Assembly: GCA_002099365.1 (NCBI GenBank)
Contig: MSED01000015.1
Location: forward strand, 930,001-994,000
DNA: 64,000 bases
Direction: 5' to 3'
DNA from: Phialophora verrucosa
Taxonomy: Eukaryota > Ascomycota > Eurotiomycetes > Chaetothyriales > Herpotrichiellaceae
Shown here: piece by piece, positions 11,008-20,871 of the stretch
How the letters are laid out: each line of letters starts with the position of its first letter
Numbering within the stretch: position 1 is the stretch's first letter
Made by a program: the position numbers and the translations under genes
The notes under the pieces: model-generated
The model's database searches: none
What the model was told of the DNA's origin: nothing
What the model saw: only the letters and a program-made list of their open reading frames with translations

Positions 11008-12840
11008 TCATATATCCCATGGCTTAAGTGCTGCCTCACAAACAAGCCCAGCTTCCGGCAACGTGCCGTTTGCAAAGAATGCCTTCACGATACCAAATAT
11101 GCATACACTCGGGTTGCTTGAGCCGGCGCAATGGCCAGGCATATCCTGCGTAAGGACGACACTACCTTCATGACTTTTGGACATCTTGACTGCGTTGCGC
11201 ACCGGTGTTACCGGATCAGCCGTGTTTCCGATGAACAGGAGGGGGCTGCCTCGAGGGTCATAGTCAGACAGATTCGAGGCAAATGGGCCTGTAAATCGAT
11301 TTTCGTCCGACGGGCGATTGACCTTTTGCCAGTGGACACAGGGCAATGTGACCTCTGCCCAGATGGATCCTACCACCGGCGATTGAGATTCCAGTAGAGT
11401 GAGGTATTCGGCGAATTGCTCCTTGGTCCGGGACGTAATGTCGTCGCCATCGCCGCAAAGAATAGAGACGGCCGCGTCCACCTGCCAAGGATAGGTCACC
11501 GGCAGTCCCGAGCCCTGCTTCAGAAGGACTTCCGATAGCGCAGGTACGAAGGATATATCTGGCAGAGACGGATGGAAGTGTCGATCTCCTGGGGCGAACC
11601 ACGCCCACGATGACCTCAGGGCGGAAATCGCGCCTCTCTCGTCTCGCTCCATCAGCGCTCTCAAAACCAGAGCCAGCAACGGCCAGAGCTGAATCGGCTG
11701 ATATAGATGAACATGAAGGATGGCTTTCAAGTTGTAGTAGGTAAGGACATAGGCATTGCCATTCTCCAATAATGGCAGCGGGTTGTGCTTCAGCTCGGCT
11801 AGGAAGGCTTCAACCTTGTCCTGCATCTCTGCAGGGCTTCGTATCGAAGAGTCGGACAAGGCGCACTTATCACCAGCGTCAAAGCAGTATTCAAAGAACT
11901 TTCCCCACGTCTTGTTGTTGTCCTGAAGATTGGTGGTCCAGCCTGTGGCGGCATAGTCATCTGCGTCAACAACACCATCCAGAATCATACGGCCGATTCG
12001 GTCAGGAAACATCGAGGCAAAAGTATTACCGAGGTACGTGCCATATGACAGACCCCAGTAATTGAGCAGGGGAGGTCCATCGTCCGAGTCATTCAGGATC
12101 GTGGCCTGTTGCCTCTGATGATGCTTCCCTTCTGAGTTCAGTTGCCGGCGTCGGTGTGCCTCGACCTCATCAATGATTGCCACCATATCATGAGCGACCA
12201 GCGCAGTACTGACATATTGCCGAATACTCGAGCCGTCGGCATATCTGCCATTATCCGTCTGTGCACAAAGGAGACCAAGGCTTTTATCGATGCTCCATTT
12301 GGTGTCTAGAGCATATACATTTGATTCGAGGCTGCCAGACCCCGCCGACATCAGTTGCAGTAATTGTCTTACAGAGTCATCCTGGAAGCAGTCTAGACTG
12401 GGTGTCGTAAACTGTACTCCTCGAGGGTCAAAAGACAAAATCTCGAAGTGTTTATCACCGTCGACCACCTTCTGAGTGCTTTTCCCACTCCACAATACAG
12501 TTACAACACCCGAGCCACTAGGTCCGCCCGGATTGAGGACGATGGTACCGCCGAAGGAGTCGTCTGTAACGTCGACGACAGCAGGGAGCCTTGTGATCGC
12601 AAGGGCGACGGTATTCAAGTTCGAGAGATTCGACCAATCGAGCGGCACCTCCAATCTAGCACATTCAAAGGGGCCATAGCACTTGTGGTACTTGAGCTCT
12701 TTCGACGGTTCGATGTCTGTCCAGTTGAAATTCTGCCTCGCATCAGGCTGATCTGCTATGTAAGGGAGAAGGAAGGCTGAAGCAGTGCAGGACAGTCCCG
12801 CAACCACGGCTCCGACGAGCCCGACGTATCTTATCTGCAT
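11008..12840 (-). CDS. Secreted TAP-like alpha/beta-hydrolase (peptidase S33 type)
   Basis: Predicted secreted serine hydrolase of the tripeptidyl-aminopeptidase-like family, which trims N-terminal peptides or esters outside the cell. Single exon, 610 residues from the first in-frame ATG at 12840; the frame is open further upstream but only from a GTG. The N-terminus is a clear signal peptide (MQIRYVGLVGAVVAGLSCTA). CYGPFECARLEVPLDWSN and TIVLNPGGPSGSGV (oxyanion loop) follow. The nucleophile elbow YWGLSYGTYLG has Ser265. Near the end LLFIGNTADPVTPVRNA supplies the Asp, and QDMPGHCAGS, in the C-terminal TAP-like domain, the His. Many Asn-X-Ser/Thr sites fit secretion. Divergent from the polymerase eta gene. 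The exact substrate is unknown. Confidence 0.88.
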   Translation of the reverse strand: MQIRYVGLVGAVVAGLSCTASAFLLPYIADQPDARQNFNWTDIEPSKELKYHKCYGPFECARLEVPLDWSNLSNLNTVALAITRLPAVVDVTDDSFGGTIVLNPGGPSGSGVVTVLWSGKSTQKVVDGDKHFEILSFDPRGVQFTTPSLDCFQDDSVRQLLQLMSAGSGSLESNVYALDTKWSIDKSLGLLCAQTDNGRYADGSSIRQYVSTALVAHDMVAIIDEVEAHRRRQLNSEGKHHQRQQATILNDSDDGPPLLNYWGLSYGTYLGNTFASMFPDRIGRMILDGVVDADDYAATGWTTNLQDNNKTWGKFFEYCFDAGDKCALSDSSIRSPAEMQDKVEAFLAELKHNPLPLLENGNAYVLTYYNLKAILHVHLYQPIQLWPLLALVLRALMERDERGAISALRSSWAWFAPGDRHFHPSLPDISFVPALSEVLLKQGSGLPVTYPWQVDAAVSILCGDGDDITSRTKEQFAEYLTLLESQSPVVGSIWAEVTLPCVHWQKVNRPSDENRFTGPFASNLSDYDPRGSPLLFIGNTADPVTPVRNAVKMSKSHEGSVVLTQDMPGHCAGSSNPSVCIFGIVKAFFANGTLPEAGLVCEAALKPWDI

Positions 12841-13455
12841 TCTAATGTCAGAAAGTTGCCCAACATTGATGTGTCCTTTGACCACGATGCTCTGTTGATT
12901 TGCAAGAGCAGACGTGGGCGGGATGCAAATAGCGGTCTCGGGTCTTCCTAGTGAGGATGTGAGGGGATGATGAAGAAGCGGGACATCTGTTGATCAAATG
13001 AAGCTACTGGCTAGGCAGAAGTCTATGTGCCGTGTGGCGGTGATAGACGACCTCCCAGATCAAGATACGTGTCGGCGCTTAGCCTGAATCAAGCAAGTCG
13101 CTGAAGATTGCAGGAGGACTGACCTTGCTCATCACCAGAAGGGTTTGAGTGGACTGTCAGACAAGGATACTCGTGAGATAATACAGAAAAGAGAATGAAG
13201 CCCAATAGACCGCCAAGACCGATACCTGATCACGTGAGACCCTGCAGTGAACGACTGTTAGGTAAGCGGTCTGATAAGATAAGATGCGCTGCAACCCAAG
13301 AGGTTGCATATCGGAGGAATTGACGCGTCGATTCGTCCAGCCCTTCGCGTCTCTCCCCAAGCCGGCTCAATGCGTCTCTGGCCATATGACGCCCAATAGC
13401 AAATGCAGTCGCGGACCATGGAAGTGGGAGCAAGGCCCAAGTCGTAGGACGTAGG
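12841..13455. promoter_or_regulatory. Divergent promoter region, TAP-like hydrolase / RAD30
   Basis: This 615-bp spacer lies between two divergent start codons and should carry both promoters. No TATA box or tandem repeat stands out. Short minus-strand ORFs here are not convincing. Confidence 0.55.
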
Positions 13456-15411
13456 ATGTCTTCGTCGCAGCCGTTCCTGGCTTCCTCGCCCACGACGGGC
13501 GGCAGGAGGACGAAGTCGCGCTTCACCTACAAGCATCTCCACCTGCTCGCGCAATCATCAACAACATGTCCGTTGCGATGCATCGCACTGATCGATTACG
13601 ATGCCTTTTATGCGCAATGTGAGATGGTAAGACTGGGCGTGGCCGAGATCCAACCCTTAGCCGTTCAGCAGTGGCAAGGCCTTATCGCCATCAACTACCC
13701 GGCACGAGACTTTGGACTAAGCCGACACGTTACCGTCACAGAAGCGAAACAGAAATGTCCTGAAATAGTGATCCAGCATGTCGCAACTTGGCGCGAGGGG
13801 GACGATAAGTGGGCATATCGGGACGATGCTGCGCAACACATCCACACGGACAAGGTATCTCTCGATCCGTACCGCCTCGAGTCACGAAAGAGCCTCGCTC
13901 TGGTCAAAGAGATCTTACCACCCGCGCCGATACAGAAGGTGGAGAAGGCCAGCATCGACGAAGTCTTCCTTGACTTGTCCGCGCAGATCCACCAGATCCT
14001 GCTGGAACGGTATCCAGAGCTTCGACATGCTCCGTATGATGATCCAACCGAGAACCTGCCTCCCCCCCCTTCGACAGCTCTGAATTGGGAAGTAGACGCT
14101 CTTGTAGACCTCGACGCCACAGAGACGGAGGACGACGATCCGGATTGGGATGACGTGGTAATGAACATCGGCTCCGAGATCGTCCGGGGCGTGCGACAGA
14201 CCATTCACGAGAAGCTGAAGTATACTTGTTCGGCAGGCATTGCGCGCAACAAGATGATGGCCAAGTTGGGTGCAGGCTACAGGAAGCCTAATCAGCAGAC
14301 CATCGTGCGCAATCGTGCGGTGCAGCACTTTCTCTCCGGTTTCAAATTTACCAAGATCCGCAATTTGGGAGGCAAGCTGGGGGAACATGTTGTCGACGCC
14401 TTCAACACAGACGATGTGACGGATCTGCTCAAGGTTCCACTTGAACAGCTCAAATCCAAACTAGGGGCCGACACAGGGTCGTGGCTTTACGGGATTATTC
14501 GAGGGGAAGACAACAGTGAAGTCAATGCACGCACACAGATCAAATCAATGCTCTCGGCAAAGTCTTTCAGGCCGAGCATCAATACTGTTGAACAGGCTAA
14601 CAAGTGGTTGCGGATTTTTGTGGCGGACATCTACGCTCGCTTGGTGGAAGAAGGCGTAATTGAGAACAAAAGGAGGCCCAAAACCATCACCCTCCACCAC
14701 CGGCAGGGCGGCCAGACCAGATCGAAGCAGCTCCCGATCCCAGGAGGGAAGAAGATCGATGAGATGACCTTGTTCGGACTTGCGAAGACGCTACTAGGTC
14801 AGGTCGTTGTTGACGGCCGTGCGTGGCCGTGCGCGAATCTTTCCTTGGCTGTCGGCGGCTTTGAAGAGGGTATATCTGGCAACAAGGGCATTGATTTGTT
14901 TCTCTTGAAGGGAGATGAAGCCAAAGCCGCCATGAATGTGCCGTCCTGGAGCACCACAGCAACACCGGTCGATGGGGAAAACCAGCCCTGGAAGAGGCGA
15001 AAGCTCAATGAAGACCCTCCTACGATCGCCCGCTTTTTCTCCAAAGGCGAGAGCACCAGGGGAAGTGAGGATGAATCCGGGAACGAGGCGCACGGAGATA
15101 ACGCCGAGCACCATGATCTTGCCCAGGACGACAATGTCCACCCCGAGCAGCCCCCTCGGCCGCATCAATCAGATATCGCAACGTATTTTTGCAAGGCATG
15201 TCAGAGGCCCATTGACGAATCTGAGAGGCATGAGCACGATGATTGGCACTTTGCGAGAGATCTTCAAGCTCAAGACATGCCTGGTGTGACGGGTCCCACA
15301 AACAGTCGGCCGCCTGGTCCTCCTAGCAGCAGGCCAAAGCGCGGGAGTGGTGGAACTCGAGGCCGCGGCTCGAAGGTCGAAAAGGGCCAGAGTCGTCTTC
15401 CTTTTGGATAG
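13456..15411 (+). CDS. RAD30: DNA polymerase eta
   Basis: Y-family translesion polymerase that copies past UV cyclobutane dimers in the nucleus. Single exon, 651 residues. Palm motifs are IALIDYDAFYAQCEM (metal-binding Asp, near residue 47) and KASIDEVFLDL (SIDE catalytic acids, near 166-169). Finger/thumb sequences are VQQWQGLIAINYPARDFGL and CSAGIARNKMMAKLGAGYRK with KPNQQT. The little-finger region contains KTITLHHRQGGQ. An acidic linker leads to a UBZ zinc finger: Cys579 and Cys582, then His594-DDW-His598-FA, matching the eta-type ubiquitin-binding finger. The basic C-terminus ends QSRLPFG, which sits where a PCNA-binding PIP box is expected but lacks its aromatic pair. The ATG at 13456 is the natural start. 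Its stop is 53 bp from the convergent IVD gene. Confidence 0.96.
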   Translation: MSSSQPFLASSPTTGGRRTKSRFTYKHLHLLAQSSTTCPLRCIALIDYDAFYAQCEMVRLGVAEIQPLAVQQWQGLIAINYPARDFGLSRHVTVTEAKQKCPEIVIQHVATWREGDDKWAYRDDAAQHIHTDKVSLDPYRLESRKSLALVKEILPPAPIQKVEKASIDEVFLDLSAQIHQILLERYPELRHAPYDDPTENLPPPPSTALNWEVDALVDLDATETEDDDPDWDDVVMNIGSEIVRGVRQTIHEKLKYTCSAGIARNKMMAKLGAGYRKPNQQTIVRNRAVQHFLSGFKFTKIRNLGGKLGEHVVDAFNTDDVTDLLKVPLEQLKSKLGADTGSWLYGIIRGEDNSEVNARTQIKSMLSAKSFRPSINTVEQANKWLRIFVADIYARLVEEGVIENKRRPKTITLHHRQGGQTRSKQLPIPGGKKIDEMTLFGLAKTLLGQVVVDGRAWPCANLSLAVGGFEEGISGNKGIDLFLLKGDEAKAAMNVPSWSTTATPVDGENQPWKRRKLNEDPPTIARFFSKGESTRGSEDESGNEAHGDNAEHHDLAQDDNVHPEQPPRPHQSDIATYFCKACQRPIDESERHEHDDWHFARDLQAQDMPGVTGPTNSRPPGPPSSRPKRGSGGTRGRGSKVEKGQSRLPFG

Positions 15412-15464
15412 CTTCGCAATCCCTTTCCCAGGATAAGAGAGATGTCCGTTTGATCAGCATGCAC

Positions 15465-16781
15465 TCAAATGCCCTGATCTTTGTACTCCTTGTTAAAGGC
15501 TCGTCCGATGACCATCCTCCTGACCTCACTTGTTCCAGCGCCAATCTCGTACAACTTCGCGTCCCTCAACAGTCTCCCGGCAGGGATCTCATTGACATAC
15601 CCATTGCCACCCATGAGTTGAATAGCGTCCAGGCTGCATTCCGTGGCTCTTTCAGCCGCATACAGAATGGCGCCAGCGCAATCTTGTGTGCGGACCTGTC
15701 CTTCCTCGTCAACCTTCTTCGCTGTGGCATAAGTGTACGTCCTCGCAGCCTGCAGCTTTGTATACATGTCTGCCAGCTTGCCCTGCACAAGCTGATTATG
15801 CGCAATTGGGGTATCGAACTGTTTCCTCTGATGTGTGTAGGGAAGCACCAAATCCATGCAAGCCTGCATGATCCCCAAAGGTCCTGCACTCAGTACCAAT
15901 CTCTCAAGATCGAGTCCTTCCATAAGCACAGTGACACCTTTGTTCACCTGCCCCAGCACATTCTCCTGCGGGACGAAGACGTTGTCAAACACCAGTTCTC
16001 CAGTATTTGAGCCTCGCATGCCGAGCTTGTCTAACTTCCTTGACACACTGAATCCCTCTGTAGCTGTCTCCACGATAAATGCGGTGATGCCCTTGGATTT
16101 CTTCTCCGGCTCCGTCTTCGCATAGACGACAATGTAATCCGCTTCCGGTCCGTTGGTAATCCACATCTTCGTGCCATTCAGCCTGTATCCACCATCCACA
16201 GGTTTCGCCGTAGTTTTCATGCTAACCACATCACTACCTGCGCTATGCTCACTCATGGCCAATGCCCCGACCTTGTCGCCACTGATCAACCCGGGGAGGT
16301 ATTTCTCCTTCTGCTCCTTACTCCCATTCAGACTCAATTGGTTCACACACAATTGTGAATGCGCCGCATAACTAAGTCCGATACTCCCGCTCGCCCGCGA
16401 TATCTCTTCCATGATTATGCTGTGAGCTTGATAGCCCATTCCGAGTCCACCGTAATCTTCGTCCGCGGTGGGACCAAGGAATCCCGCTTCGCCGAGCTTC
16501 TTCCACATGGGGTACGGAAAGTCATTGTTGCGGTCAGTGGTTGCGGCGATTTCTTCGGTGATCTCACGGCGGGTAAACTCCTGGACGCGTTCACGGAGTT
16601 CGTACAGGTCTTCAGTTGTAGGTGGCGTGAAGCCGGAGGGATGTTTGGATACTGTTGAGGCTGAACGTATCGATGTTCTCTTGGTGACTTGCCTAATGAG
16701 ATGAGGGGATGTGAGGACCGACGGATCGTGGGCAAAGCGGCCGCAAGGCCGAAGCAGGGGGCGGACGAATGAACATGCCAT
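15465..16781 (-). CDS. IVD: Isovaleryl-CoA dehydrogenase, mitochondrial
   Basis: FAD-dependent acyl-CoA dehydrogenase of leucine catabolism that oxidises isovaleryl-CoA to 3-methylcrotonyl-CoA in the mitochondrial matrix. Single exon, 438 residues. The first roughly 45 residues form a basic, Ser/Arg-rich presequence (MACSFVRPLLRPCGRF, then RTSIRSAS). Family motifs are LGEAGFLGPTADEDYGGLG, LSYAAHSQLCVNQLSLNG, ALAMSEHSAGSDVVSM (ACAD signature 1) and KMWITNGPEADYIVVYAKT. The EGLDLERLVLSAG segment has Glu293 at the position of the IVD-specific catalytic base, which separates IVD from most other ACADs. The C-terminus has QLMGGNGYVNEIPAGRLLRD and YEIGAGTSEVRRM (signature 2). No methylcrotonyl-CoA carboxylase gene is adjacent, although these are clustered in some Aspergilli. 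Confidence 0.96.
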   Translation of the reverse strand: MACSFVRPLLRPCGRFAHDPSVLTSPHLIRQVTKRTSIRSASTVSKHPSGFTPPTTEDLYELRERVQEFTRREITEEIAATTDRNNDFPYPMWKKLGEAGFLGPTADEDYGGLGMGYQAHSIIMEEISRASGSIGLSYAAHSQLCVNQLSLNGSKEQKEKYLPGLISGDKVGALAMSEHSAGSDVVSMKTTAKPVDGGYRLNGTKMWITNGPEADYIVVYAKTEPEKKSKGITAFIVETATEGFSVSRKLDKLGMRGSNTGELVFDNVFVPQENVLGQVNKGVTVLMEGLDLERLVLSAGPLGIMQACMDLVLPYTHQRKQFDTPIAHNQLVQGKLADMYTKLQAARTYTYATAKKVDEEGQVRTQDCAGAILYAAERATECSLDAIQLMGGNGYVNEIPAGRLLRDAKLYEIGAGTSEVRRMVIGRAFNKEYKDQGI

Positions 16782-19172
16782 AGTGTCGAACCCAGATTGC
16801 GCTGTCTACAATTGACACAGTAGAGACAGTAAGACTTACAAAGGTGAGTGTTTGTGGGTAGAATGAAGTGAGAGGAGAGTGAAGGGTGTAAACTGTGCAG
16901 CATTGCTTCCCTTGCTCCGCAGGTTGGTGATGCCGCTTCTAACCGCGTTGCCGAGGATGTGCAGCCGATGTGGAGTGTAAAATCTGTTATTGCTGGGGAG
17001 CCCACGGAGCCTTTGCATTGAGCTTTCCTGTAAAGTCCTTGAAGGCAGCTGGGCCAGACAGGGCTCGATGTTTGAATCGGCCTCTCCCCGAGCGCCCAAC
17101 TGAAGGGCGTATAGGACATCTATGCCTGTAGTGACACGACTTTTATTCCTACCGCTCGAACCTTACACATGGAGCACACCGGGGACATACATGGTCAGTA
17201 GTTGTGTACACAGTCCTCGCCGAGATATGACACCTCTCGTGCATCCTGAATATCTTGAGACGATATCCTTCTGTCCAGAAATAGGATATTCGTATATGGA
17301 CACCGCGTCCACCCAGCAGCTGGTCTTCGCGTACCTCATCAGCAGTATTAACAGACATGTACGCTCAAAGGCACGAGAATACAAAGTCGTCAAGTCTCCC
17401 CAAGACGCGCCTTGTCAACAACATGATGGCGCATCGAGCTTTCGTCGGCGGATCGGGCGCGTTGAGCACGTGGACTTGCTTCGCTGGTGAAGCATCAGCT
17501 CACTGGATGACATGGAAGGAATTGTGTATTTTACTCATGACTGCATGGCATGCCGCAGTTGCTACAGATGTGTTGGTGACTTGAGACCTTCTCAAGGACG
17601 GCCTTTCTGTATCGTTCACCATCATTCTTCAGGATATCGAGTTTTGGCCCTTTGCTGATGACCCCAAGGAAGTTCCTAAGCCAAAGTCAGATAGCTGCAC
17701 TTCAACATAGTCGGCAGCGTTACCATGTGTCGCCAGAGGATTGAAGCAGTGACTGAACCCTGGTGACCTCAACGACTACACCAATTCTGCATATTGAAGG
17801 CTTCACAAAGGTGTATTGGTTGACGTCTTCACGCCAACTCAGTCCCTCGGAATTGAGGATGCGCCACATCTGTTCATTGCTGCCTCTCTGGTAGTAGGAT
17901 TCGAGAATAAAGAGCTTCCTTTCAACCATTGTGAGTTGTGATTAATGATGCTGTTGAAACAGTGACAAACCTAGAACACAGTAGTATTGATGATCAGAGT
18001 AATTCAATGGCATCTTGATATTCACATTTTGAGCACGACAGTCGTTGCCGGGCGAGAACGACTCACAGGCAGTGACATTATGGAAGGCGCCTGCAATAAT
18101 CACCATTTGTGGCGTAGATAGGAAGGCAAGAGCGACAAGCAAGACTGGCAAGAGCGACAGGCAAGACTGAGAATATGCCAAACTCTGGCGATCGTGAGGG
18201 ACAATAGAGAATCAGGCACAAGGGTCTGTCGATCGGCAGCGAGATCTTGTTTTATCTTTCATGGTTTTTCCGATTCGAGAGAGAAAAGGAGAGGGAAAGA
18301 CGAGGGCAAACTCCTCCCCTCCTTTCGGTTCTCACTTTCTTCTGATTCTTGCGCCCTCACAGTTTCACTCTGTCCGTCTCCAGTTGCGATCTATGCGATT
18401 ACTCGAACTCCTCTTCCTTGTTGCTGTGTCTTGCTATGCAACGATGTCATAGCCCCATCGACCACGGCCTTGCAGCTCGTTGCTGACCGCTTCTCCCTTC
18501 CTATGTCACTTTCTCACCAGCCGTTGTTGGCCGCCTCCCACGTTTTGTCCGTTCAGCCAATCCCACGCTACCAGAGCGTCATCGTGCATACCGAAATTAT
18601 GGAAATGCCATGGTCAAAAGAGCCCCGAGCAAAGCATGTGCATTTTCTGCAGCCTCCCGCACCGCTATCGGTCTCGCACACATGTACCATGATACCATTC
18701 AGCAGCTTCGCCACTCATAGTGATCTATTGTCGAAATCCTGCGCGGTATCCACAGCCATCAATCTGACCACTACCATTGTCTCTTGTGTCTGATGATGGC
18801 GTCGACTTGCATCTGTCGCGTATCTGGACGAAATATGGCCAATCATTTGACAATCCCACAACCATTCGAAGGGTACCAAGGTTCTGATGGTACACAGAAA
18901 GTACACAGAGAGTACTATCCAGATATCGTGCAAATCCACCCGGGCCCACGAAGAAATCGCTACAGTGCTGTTGCCATCGCATGTGACCCTCTGCAGGCTA
19001 CGCCGCCCCTTACGTATCTCCCGCTTGTATGTTCTGGTGTTACTCCAGCGCTGTCTCGTTGGTAAGTATAAGAAAGACCTTGAGCCGCTGAACGTCCACA
19101 GTTCTAGCCATCAAGCCAAATACCCAAAAACCCACCGACAAGTCCACCCAGTTGCAAACTCACACCAACACC
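16782..19172. other. Gene-free spacer, 2.4 kb
   Basis: Divergent spacer between IVD (minus) and the HAD phosphatase gene (plus). Its ends must carry both promoters. A 22-bp imperfect tandem duplication (CAAGAGCGACARGCAAGACTGG) lies at about 18125-18170. A minus-strand frame over it resembles a signal peptide but lacks an upstream ATG. I find no supported gene. Confidence 0.55.
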
Positions 19173-20231
19173 ATGGCTGCAATTGCTATCACTCCCCCAC
19201 CGGTCGAGCCTAAGCGGGTTCGACCCAGGATGCAGCGCGCCAACACTGCCAACATGGGCACGAACCGAAAGATCATCTGCTTTTCAGGTACACTTAGTCA
19301 TTTCGGCATGCTGGAGGTTGTCTAACGGCTAAACATAGATTTCGATGGCACGATCTTCATGCAAGATACTGGTCACGCACTTTTCGACAACTTCGGCTGC
19401 GGTCCAGAGAGGAGGAAAGTCCTCGCACACCAGTTAGAGTCTGGAGAACGATCATTTCGAGAAGTCTCAGATGAGCTTTATGCCTCCTTAGACGTGCCCT
19501 TCGAGGACTGCTTCGAAGTCATGAAGACAGCCTTGGACATCGATCCGGACTTCCAGACCTTTCACGAGTTCTGTGTCAACAACAGCATCCCCTTCAACGT
19601 CATCTCCGCCGGGCTCAAACCTGTATTACGGAGAGTTCTCGACCATTTCATCGGAGAAGATATGAGCAAACATATCGAAATTGTTGCCAATGATGCCCAA
19701 GTCACCGAGACCGATGATGGAAATAAGTGGCAAGCAATCTGGAGACACGAATGCGAACTCGGCCATGACAAGGCTCGGTCAATCAACGAATACAAGGCCG
19801 CTGCCCGGATGGAAAGCGACAACGGCACGATACCAATGATAGTGTTCATCGGCGATGGCGTCTCAGATCTCCCTGCGGCACGTGAGGCCGATGTGCTTTT
19901 CGCTCGCCGAGGCCTGAAGCTCGAAGAGTACTGCATCGAGCACAACATTGATTACATCCCCTTTGACACATTCGCCGACATCCAGAGAGAAGTCATCAAG
20001 ATCGCCAAGGTCGACGAACAAAAGACTCACGGCAAAGGGCTTCCTTCCAACTTCAACCCTCGTGCCAACATGTGGAGAAGAGTCAGCAGCAGAGCCGCCG
20101 TGCCAATCTTTGCCGCGCTTTCCCCGGCAAAGGAGGAAAAGGCTTTCTTGTGGCCGGACGCTTTCACCGCGCCAGCGATTCTGCCGCACAATGGGGAGGC
20201 GAAGTTGGCTGTGGCTGCCCCAGTGGCGTAG
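19173..20231 (+). CDS. HAD-superfamily phosphatase (PSPase/MtnX-like)
   Basis: Predicted cytosolic phosphomonoesterase of the HAD IB-like group that includes phosphoserine phosphatase, MtnX-type enzymes and yeast YNL010W. Exons 19173..19287 and 19339..20231; intron 19288..19338 (51 bp, with a CTAAAC branch site). Product 335 residues. The intron falls inside the first catalytic codon: the join creates DFDGT (residues 39-43), motif I with nucleophile Asp39 and general acid Asp41. Motif II is in FNVISAGLKPVL, a Lys lies in the HDKARSINEYK region, and motif III is VFIGDGVSDLPAA. The C-terminal roughly 60 residues, after the Rossmann fold, are low-complexity and Ala/Pro-rich. The true substrate is unknown. 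Confidence 0.86.
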
Positions 20232-20871
20232 GACCACCCCGGCGGTGGGATGCATGGCGGCGCCATATACTTGACACATTTTCACTTCTTCAATGTGTGA
20301 CTAGCGATTGGCGTGGGATCGAACTGATATTAGATTCATGATTATGATTTGGAATACAATAAAATAAGCTCTGTCTAGAAAGATATATAATGACCCTTGC
20401 TACATAGATAGAGCATTGATAGATATTGCTCCCATGCAGAGGCGACTCAACACCCTCTAGCGAATATCAAACCTGCAACAAATACCTCGATAGAACCGTT
20501 CATCATCCTGTCTCACATAGCCCTGACAAGGCTTCCCTCCCGAACGGATTGCGCGGTTTTGGACGCACTCTCATAACCCTCCTGGGTAAATCTCATTTCT
20601 ACGAAGCCCACAAACACTACACCGATGCTAGACGAGGCAACACATTGATGATATCGTGATTTGCACAGTACCGTCCAGTACAGTAAAATACATTCGAGTG
20701 TATCTACGGTACATTCTTGCGCCGGAAATTATCGTCGCACCGCATCCCCATCTTGATCTCCATCCTCATTCACCTCCACCGATCAATCGCTCACCCTTCA
20801 AGACTATCCTCTCAGGCCTCCCCCTTCAGGTTTGTCTACTTTGATCTAGCCTTTCATTTTCTTCCCTCCCA
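20232..20871. other. Spacer, 0.64 kb
   Basis: Tandem spacer between the HAD phosphatase gene and TYW3. The left part is AT-rich (around 20335-20400), as expected for a 3' UTR and polyadenylation zone. The last 120 bp before TYW3 are C/T-rich with CATCCTCATTCACCTCC-like runs, typical of a fungal leader. No gene seen. Confidence 0.6.

Noticed and set aside
17720..18181. Minus-strand frames with a signal-peptide-like start and several cysteines, suggesting a small secreted protein
   Set aside because: The hydrophobic start has no in-frame ATG (only TTG), it overlaps a 22-bp tandem duplication, and no splice choice joins the two frames cleanly.
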